DNA of 9,068 bases from Pseudonocardiales bacterium. GTDB taxonomy: Bacteria; Actinomycetota; Actinomycetes; Mycobacteriales; Pseudonocardiaceae. A program made the translations under genes and the position numbers. The notes beneath the pieces were generated by a model. It had not been told where the DNA came from and made no database searches. It saw nothing but the letters and a program-made list of their open reading frames with translations. Below are positions 5,807-9,068 of the stretch, one piece after another. Position 1 is the first letter of the stretch, and each line of letters starts with the position of its first letter. The DNA lies in NCBI GenBank assembly GCA_025465385.1, contig JAODNG010000065.1:1-9068 (forward strand). Reading direction: 5' to 3'.

Positions 5807-6820
5807 TCAGGTCTGGGGGTGGACCACGACCTTGACCGACCGCTGGTCGCGTCGGCCCGCCGTCAACGCCTCTTGCGCCTGGTCAAGCCGGTAAGAACCG
5901 GTGACCAGCCGATCGAGGTCGATCCGTCCCGCCGCGATGAGCGCGATCGCCCTGGGCCAGGTTCCGGCGTAGCGGAACGTGCCGGTGAGTTCGATCTCCC
6001 GCTCCTGGATCACCGACAGCGGCAGCAGGATCTCGTCACCACCCATGCCGACGAGCACCGCGCGACCGGCGCGGTCGAGTGCGCGGATCGCCTCGCCGAT
6101 CGCCGGAGAGTGCCCGGAGCACTCGAGAAGCACCTCCGGGGGCCGGTGGAGGTCGGTGACGCTCGTCTCCCGCACGTCGATGACTGTCGTGGCGCCCAGT
6201 TCCTTCGCGAGAGCGAGCCGCACCGGGTTGACGTCGGACACGACGACCTCGGTCGCACCGAAGGCGAGCGCCGCCGCAACGCTGACGAGCCCGATCGGCC
6301 CAGCGCCGGTGACGAGTACCCGGGAGCCAGCGGTGACCCGGGCCTTCATGCATGCCCAGATGCCGACCGAGAGGGGTTCGAGCAGGGCGGCGGCGTCATC
6401 GCTCACGCTGGGGGGCACCGGGTGGGCGAAGGCCTGGTGCACGACGACGTACTCAGCGAACGCGCCGTCAACGGGCGGGGTCCCGAAGAAGCGCATGTTC
6501 GGGCAGAGGTTGTACCGCCCGGCCAGGCACTGTCCGCAGGTTAAGTCCGGAACTCCCGGCTCGATGGACACGCGTTGACCGACGACCAGCCTCGTGACGC
6601 CGGGACCGAGTTCCGTCACCTCGCCCGCAGCCTCGTGGCCCAACACCAGCGGGGCCTCGACGACGAATCGCCCGATGCGCCCATGCTCGTAGTAGTGGGT
6701 GTCGGACCCGCACACCCCGACGGCGCGGACCCGGACGAGGACCTCGCCCGGACCGGCCTGGGGAATGGGCCGCTGCTCGATGACGACGTGCCCCGGTTCG
6801 CGTAGTACGGCTGTTCTCAT
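5807..6820 (-). CDS. Zinc-dependent sorbitol/xylitol-type dehydrogenase (MDR family)
   Basis: This 337-residue medium-chain dehydrogenase oxidises a secondary alcohol of a polyol to a ketose with NAD. The catalytic zinc ligands are visible as Cys37 in GVCGSDTHYY, His62/Glu63 in GHEAAGE, and Glu148 in LLEPLSVG. THYYEHGRIG and the EPGVP...GRYNLCP block are characteristic of sorbitol/L-iditol/xylitol dehydrogenases. The Rossmann motif is TGAGPIGL (171-178), and Asp196 at the end of the second strand favours NAD. The structural-zinc lobe has Cys95, Cys98 and Cys106, but the first of the usual four positions is Asp92. The ATG at 6820 overlaps the stop of the upstream permease (ATGA). The same frame stays open well upstream, but only as an out-of-frame shadow of the permease. 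Substrate within the polyols is undetermined. Confidence 0.93.
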   Translation of the reverse strand: MRTAVLREPGHVVIEQRPIPQAGPGEVLVRVRAVGVCGSDTHYYEHGRIGRFVVEAPLVLGHEAAGEVTELGPGVTRLVVGQRVSIEPGVPDLTCGQCLAGRYNLCPNMRFFGTPPVDGAFAEYVVVHQAFAHPVPPSVSDDAAALLEPLSVGIWACMKARVTAGSRVLVTGAGPIGLVSVAAALAFGATEVVVSDVNPVRLALAKELGATTVIDVRETSVTDLHRPPEVLLECSGHSPAIGEAIRALDRAGRAVLVGMGGDEILLPLSVIQEREIELTGTFRYAGTWPRAIALIAAGRIDLDRLVTGSYRLDQAQEALTAGRRDQRSVKVVVHPQT

Positions 6821-7710
6821 TTGACGGCACCGAGGGACAGTCCCTGGACAAGTTTGTCCTGAGCCGCGAACCCGGCAATGATCACCGGCAGGGACACCAC
6901 GAGGGCCGCAGCGCAGACTTTCGCGAGGAACAGACCCTGGCTGGTCACGAAGCCGGTGAGGAACACCGGTGCGGTCTGGGCGACGGTCCCCGTGAGGACC
7001 CGAGCGAACAGCAGTTCGTTCCAGGAGAAGATGAAGCAGATCAGGGACGTGGCGGCGATCCCGGGCAGGACAACCGGAGCCACGATCTCGCGCAGGGTCC
7101 GGATGAGGCCCGCGCCGTCCATGGAGGCGGCCTCGAGCATCTCGACCGGGACCTCGGCGAGGAACGAGCGCATCATCCAGACTGCGATCGGTAGGTTCAT
7201 CGAGGTATACAGCACGATGAGCAGCCAGACGTTGTCCAGCAGCCCGGCTGCCTGGGCGAACAGGTAGATGGGCAGCAGACCCGCCACGACCGGCAGCATC
7301 TTCGTGGACAGGAAGAAGAACAGGACATCGGTCCACTTCCGGACGGGGCGGATAGACAGGGCGTAGGCCGCGGGGATGGCGAAGACCAGCACCAGCACGG
7401 TGGAGAGCACACTGGCCGTGACCGAGTTGAGCAGCGGCGGCCAGGGGCTCGCGCCGCTGGAGGCACCGAAGAACTCCTGGTAGCCCTGCAAGGTCAGCGG
7501 TGCCGCGATCGACGGCGGGTTGGTGGCCGCGGCCGCCTCGGAGTGGAAAGACGTCAGCAGCATCCACAACACCGGCAGCACGAACAGGATGCCGATCAGC
7601 CAGGCCACCATCCCGAAAATCACCCCGCGCCGCGGTGCCCGGGTCCGGCGCGGCGCGCCCTCGGGCGTGCGGCTCGCGGGCACCGGTGCGGTGTCGGTGA
7701 TGGACGTCAT
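6817..7710 (-). CDS. Polyol ABC transporter permease, MalG/SmoG type
   Basis: The 297-residue inner-membrane permease has a basic cytoplasmic N-terminus of about 29 residues, then six likely membrane segments near 30-54, 97-119, 128-153, 158-180, 213-233 and 264-284. The cytoplasmic coupling loop is the EAA motif at about 193-212 (EAASMDGAGLIRTLREIVAP), which docks with the ATPase. The first periplasmic loop is long, as usual for MalG-type subunits. The ATG at 7710 has GAGGAGA about eight bases upstream and overlaps the stop of the MalF-type gene; its own stop overlaps the start of the zinc dehydrogenase. It would form a heterodimer with the MalF-type subunit. Confidence 0.95.
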   Translation of the reverse strand: MTSITDTAPVPASRTPEGAPRRTRAPRRGVIFGMVAWLIGILFVLPVLWMLLTSFHSEAAAATNPPSIAAPLTLQGYQEFFGASSGASPWPPLLNSVTASVLSTVLVLVFAIPAAYALSIRPVRKWTDVLFFFLSTKMLPVVAGLLPIYLFAQAAGLLDNVWLLIVLYTSMNLPIAVWMMRSFLAEVPVEMLEAASMDGAGLIRTLREIVAPVVLPGIAATSLICFIFSWNELLFARVLTGTVAQTAPVFLTGFVTSQGLFLAKVCAAALVVSLPVIIAGFAAQDKLVQGLSLGAVK

Positions 7711-8663
7711 CGGGAAGTCTCCTCACGGAACAGCGACGACACGGTCCGCAGCGCGAAGGTCGCGATGATGATGGTGCCGATCACCACGACGACGCCGGCA
7801 GCGGATGCCCGGCCGTAGTCGTGGGCCTGGTAGAAGGTCTGGTAGATCGTGTAGGGAAGGTTGGCGGTGCCCAGTCCGCCGGAGGTGATGGTGAAGACCG
7901 CGTCGAAGTTCTGCACGATGTAGATCGATCCCAGCAGGGCGCCGAGCTCGAGGTACTGGCGCAGGTGGGGGAAGGTCATGTAACGGAAGATCTGCCAGCT
8001 GCCGGCACCGTCGATGCGCGCGGCTTCGATGACGTCCAGGGGTCGGCCCTGCAGGCCCGCGAGCAGGATGAGCATCATGAACGGGGTCCACTGCCAGATC
8101 AGGGCTGTCTCGACGGACAGCAGCGGCATGGTGGAGATCCAGTCCGGCTGCGGTGGGCGGTTCGAGCCAAACAGCCGCCACACCGCGGTGATCATGCCAT
8201 TAAGCAGGCCGTACGACGGGTTGTAGAGGGCGTGTTTCCACAGCAGCGCGGCGGCCACGGGAACGACGAGAAACGGCGTGATCATCATGGTCCGCACGGC
8301 GCCACGCCCGACGAACTTCCGGTCCAGCAGCAGCGCGATCACCATGCCGAGGAACAGGCTCACGATCACTACGGTCACGGTGAGCAGGACCGTGGTGAAG
8401 ATCGCGTCGCGCATGTTGACGTCGGTCAGCACCCGCTTGTAGTTGGTGAGACCGGCGAACCCGCGCTCGTCCGGGTAGTAGGCGTTCCAGTCCATGAACG
8501 AGACGATCAGGGTGACCACGAACGGCAGCTGGGTGACCACGATCGTGAAGATGAGGGCGGGCAGCAGGGGCGCCCTGCGGGCCCAATCCGCCGAGCGCCG
8601 CAACGCATCTCCACCTCGCGCGCTGGACCCGCTCCTGGCGGCGGACGCGACAGCGACACTCAT
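7707..8663 (-). CDS. Polyol ABC transporter permease, MalF/SmoF type
   Basis: The 318-residue inner-membrane permease has a Ser/Ala/Arg-rich cytoplasmic N-terminus followed by membrane segments near 33-55, 88-113, 125-142, 183-203, 237-258 and 286-305. The EAA coupling loop is at about 213-232 (EAARIDGAGSWQIFRYMTFP). FMDWNAYYPDERGFAGLTNY at about 57-75 matches the first periplasmic region of CUT1 sugar permeases. The reading frame is open further upstream into the binding-protein gene, but the ATG at 8663 was chosen because AAAGGAGG, the strongest ribosome binding site in the window, lies eight bases before it. It follows the binding-protein gene by 61 bases and overlaps the MalG-type gene by four. 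Confidence 0.95.
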   Translation of the reverse strand: MSVAVASAARSGSSARGGDALRRSADWARRAPLLPALIFTIVVTQLPFVVTLIVSFMDWNAYYPDERGFAGLTNYKRVLTDVNMRDAIFTTVLLTVTVVIVSLFLGMVIALLLDRKFVGRGAVRTMMITPFLVVPVAAALLWKHALYNPSYGLLNGMITAVWRLFGSNRPPQPDWISTMPLLSVETALIWQWTPFMMLILLAGLQGRPLDVIEAARIDGAGSWQIFRYMTFPHLRQYLELGALLGSIYIVQNFDAVFTITSGGLGTANLPYTIYQTFYQAHDYGRASAAGVVVVIGTIIIATFALRTVSSLFREETSR

Positions 8664-8724
8664 CTGGCCGCCTCCTTTGTTGTCGTCCACTCCGGAAAGG
8701 TCGAGGGGTGTGCCGCCGAGTTGG

Positions 8725-9068
8725 TCACCGCGGCTCCCGGGCGCGGTAGCGCTCGGCCACGTCGTCGGCGAGCTGCTGTCCGCGTTCCAGCGCTGCATCA
8801 ACCGTGGTCTGGCCGGCGATCGCGGAGCTGACCCCCTGCGACACCTGCGTACCGAGGTCGGGAAACTCGGGTATGTCGACGAATTGGATCCCGAGCGCCG
8901 GACGTGGCTGGACCCCGGGGTTGCGGGGGTCGGCACTCTCGATGGCGCTGCGGGTGGGTTCAGCGAACGCCGATGCCTGCTGCAGATACGCCGCGTTCTG
9001 GTAGGTCGAGGCACGCTTGCCTGCCGGCACCCTTGACCAGCCAAGTTCGGATCCCACGAGCTCTTCGT
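8725..9068 (-). CDS. Extracellular solute-binding protein of the polyol transporter, C-terminal part (cut by window edge)
   Basis: The last 114 residues of a family 1 (MalE-like) carbohydrate-binding protein are present; the N-terminus, including the expected lipoprotein signal, lies beyond the window. Recognisable pieces are RVPAGKRASTYQN, SADPRNPGVQPRPALGIQFV, IPEFPDLGTQVSQ and the closing helix with ERGQQLADDVAERYRAREPR. This tail pattern is typical of binding proteins for sorbitol, mannitol and other sugar alcohols next to SmoF/SmoG-like permeases. It captures the substrate outside the membrane and hands it to the permease pair. It is the first gene of the operon visible here; the promoter and any regulator must lie beyond position 9068. 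Confidence 0.9.
   Translation of the reverse strand, partial: EELVGSELGWSRVPAGKRASTYQNAAYLQQASAFAEPTRSAIESADPRNPGVQPRPALGIQFVDIPEFPDLGTQVSQGVSSAIAGQTTVDAALERGQQLADDVAERYRAREPR

Noticed and set aside
6821..7726. Upstream extension of the zinc dehydrogenase frame to 639 codons, which might suggest a fusion protein
   Set aside because: The extra part overlaps the MalG-type gene in another frame and has no membrane or domain pattern; the ATG at 6820 overlapping the permease stop is the natural start.
7821..8831. 336-codon open frame on the + strand opposite the MalF-type permease
   Set aside because: The product is rich in His, Asp, Arg and Gly without any fold signature, and it runs across both the permease and the binding-protein gene on the other strand.
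8664..9044. Upstream extension of the MalF-type permease frame by 127 codons
   Set aside because: It overlaps the well-supported C-terminus of the binding protein, and a strong AAAGGAGG precedes the ATG at 8663.
1..9068. Mobile elements, CRISPR arrays, tRNA genes, defence or toxin-antitoxin genes
   Set aside because: Looked for on both strands; no spaced repeat array, terminal repeats, transposase motifs, tRNA-like folds or small toxin/antitoxin pair were seen.

Overview
The window comes from a high-GC actinobacterium. Most genes look to be near 70% GC in the lines I sampled, starts are often GTG, and gene pairs are frequently joined by ATGA overlaps. The left part (an Lrp/AsnC regulator divergent from an amidinotransferase-fold hydrolase and an ornithine aminotransferase) has the same order that I recall for Rv2324-Rv2323c-rocD in Mycobacterium tuberculosis. 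A mycobacterium or a close relative is therefore plausible, but the sequence does not prove it.

Region 1 (1-2463) is an arginine/ornithine catabolic unit. A truncated Lrp/AsnC regulator reads leftwards off the window edge. A gene pair with a 4-base overlap reads rightwards: a guanidine-modifying hydrolase of the DDAH/arginine dihydrolase type, then RocD. Between them lies an AT-richer control region with repeated TACGCAA / TTGCGTA half-sites, probably the operator of the regulator. The likely flow is arginine or methylarginine to ornithine or citrulline, with RocD taking ornithine to glutamate semialdehyde.

Region 2 (2526-3131) holds one gene for a cysteine hydrolase of the isochorismatase fold with unknown substrate. 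It ends four bases from the stop of the convergent mannitol-type dehydrogenase gene. A hairpin spans both stop codons. This gene and its convergent neighbour look clearly lower in GC than the flanks.

Region 3 (3136-9068, all on the minus strand) is a polyol uptake and oxidation operon. In transcription order it encodes a solute-binding protein (only its C-terminus is inside the window), two MalF/MalG-type permeases, a zinc-dependent sorbitol/xylitol-type dehydrogenase, a MalK/SmoK-type ATPase, and a long-chain mannitol-2-dehydrogenase-type enzyme. The two permease genes and the zinc dehydrogenase gene are linked by ATGA overlaps. The operon would import sugar alcohols and oxidise them to ketoses with NAD. 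No ketose kinase and no operon regulator lie in the window.

There is no gene-free stretch over 300 bases. I saw no tRNA, rRNA, CRISPR array, insertion sequence or phage gene. I did not find a clearly new system. The best leads are the active-site pattern of the arginine-unit hydrolase, the operator array, and two active-site or metal-site substitutions.
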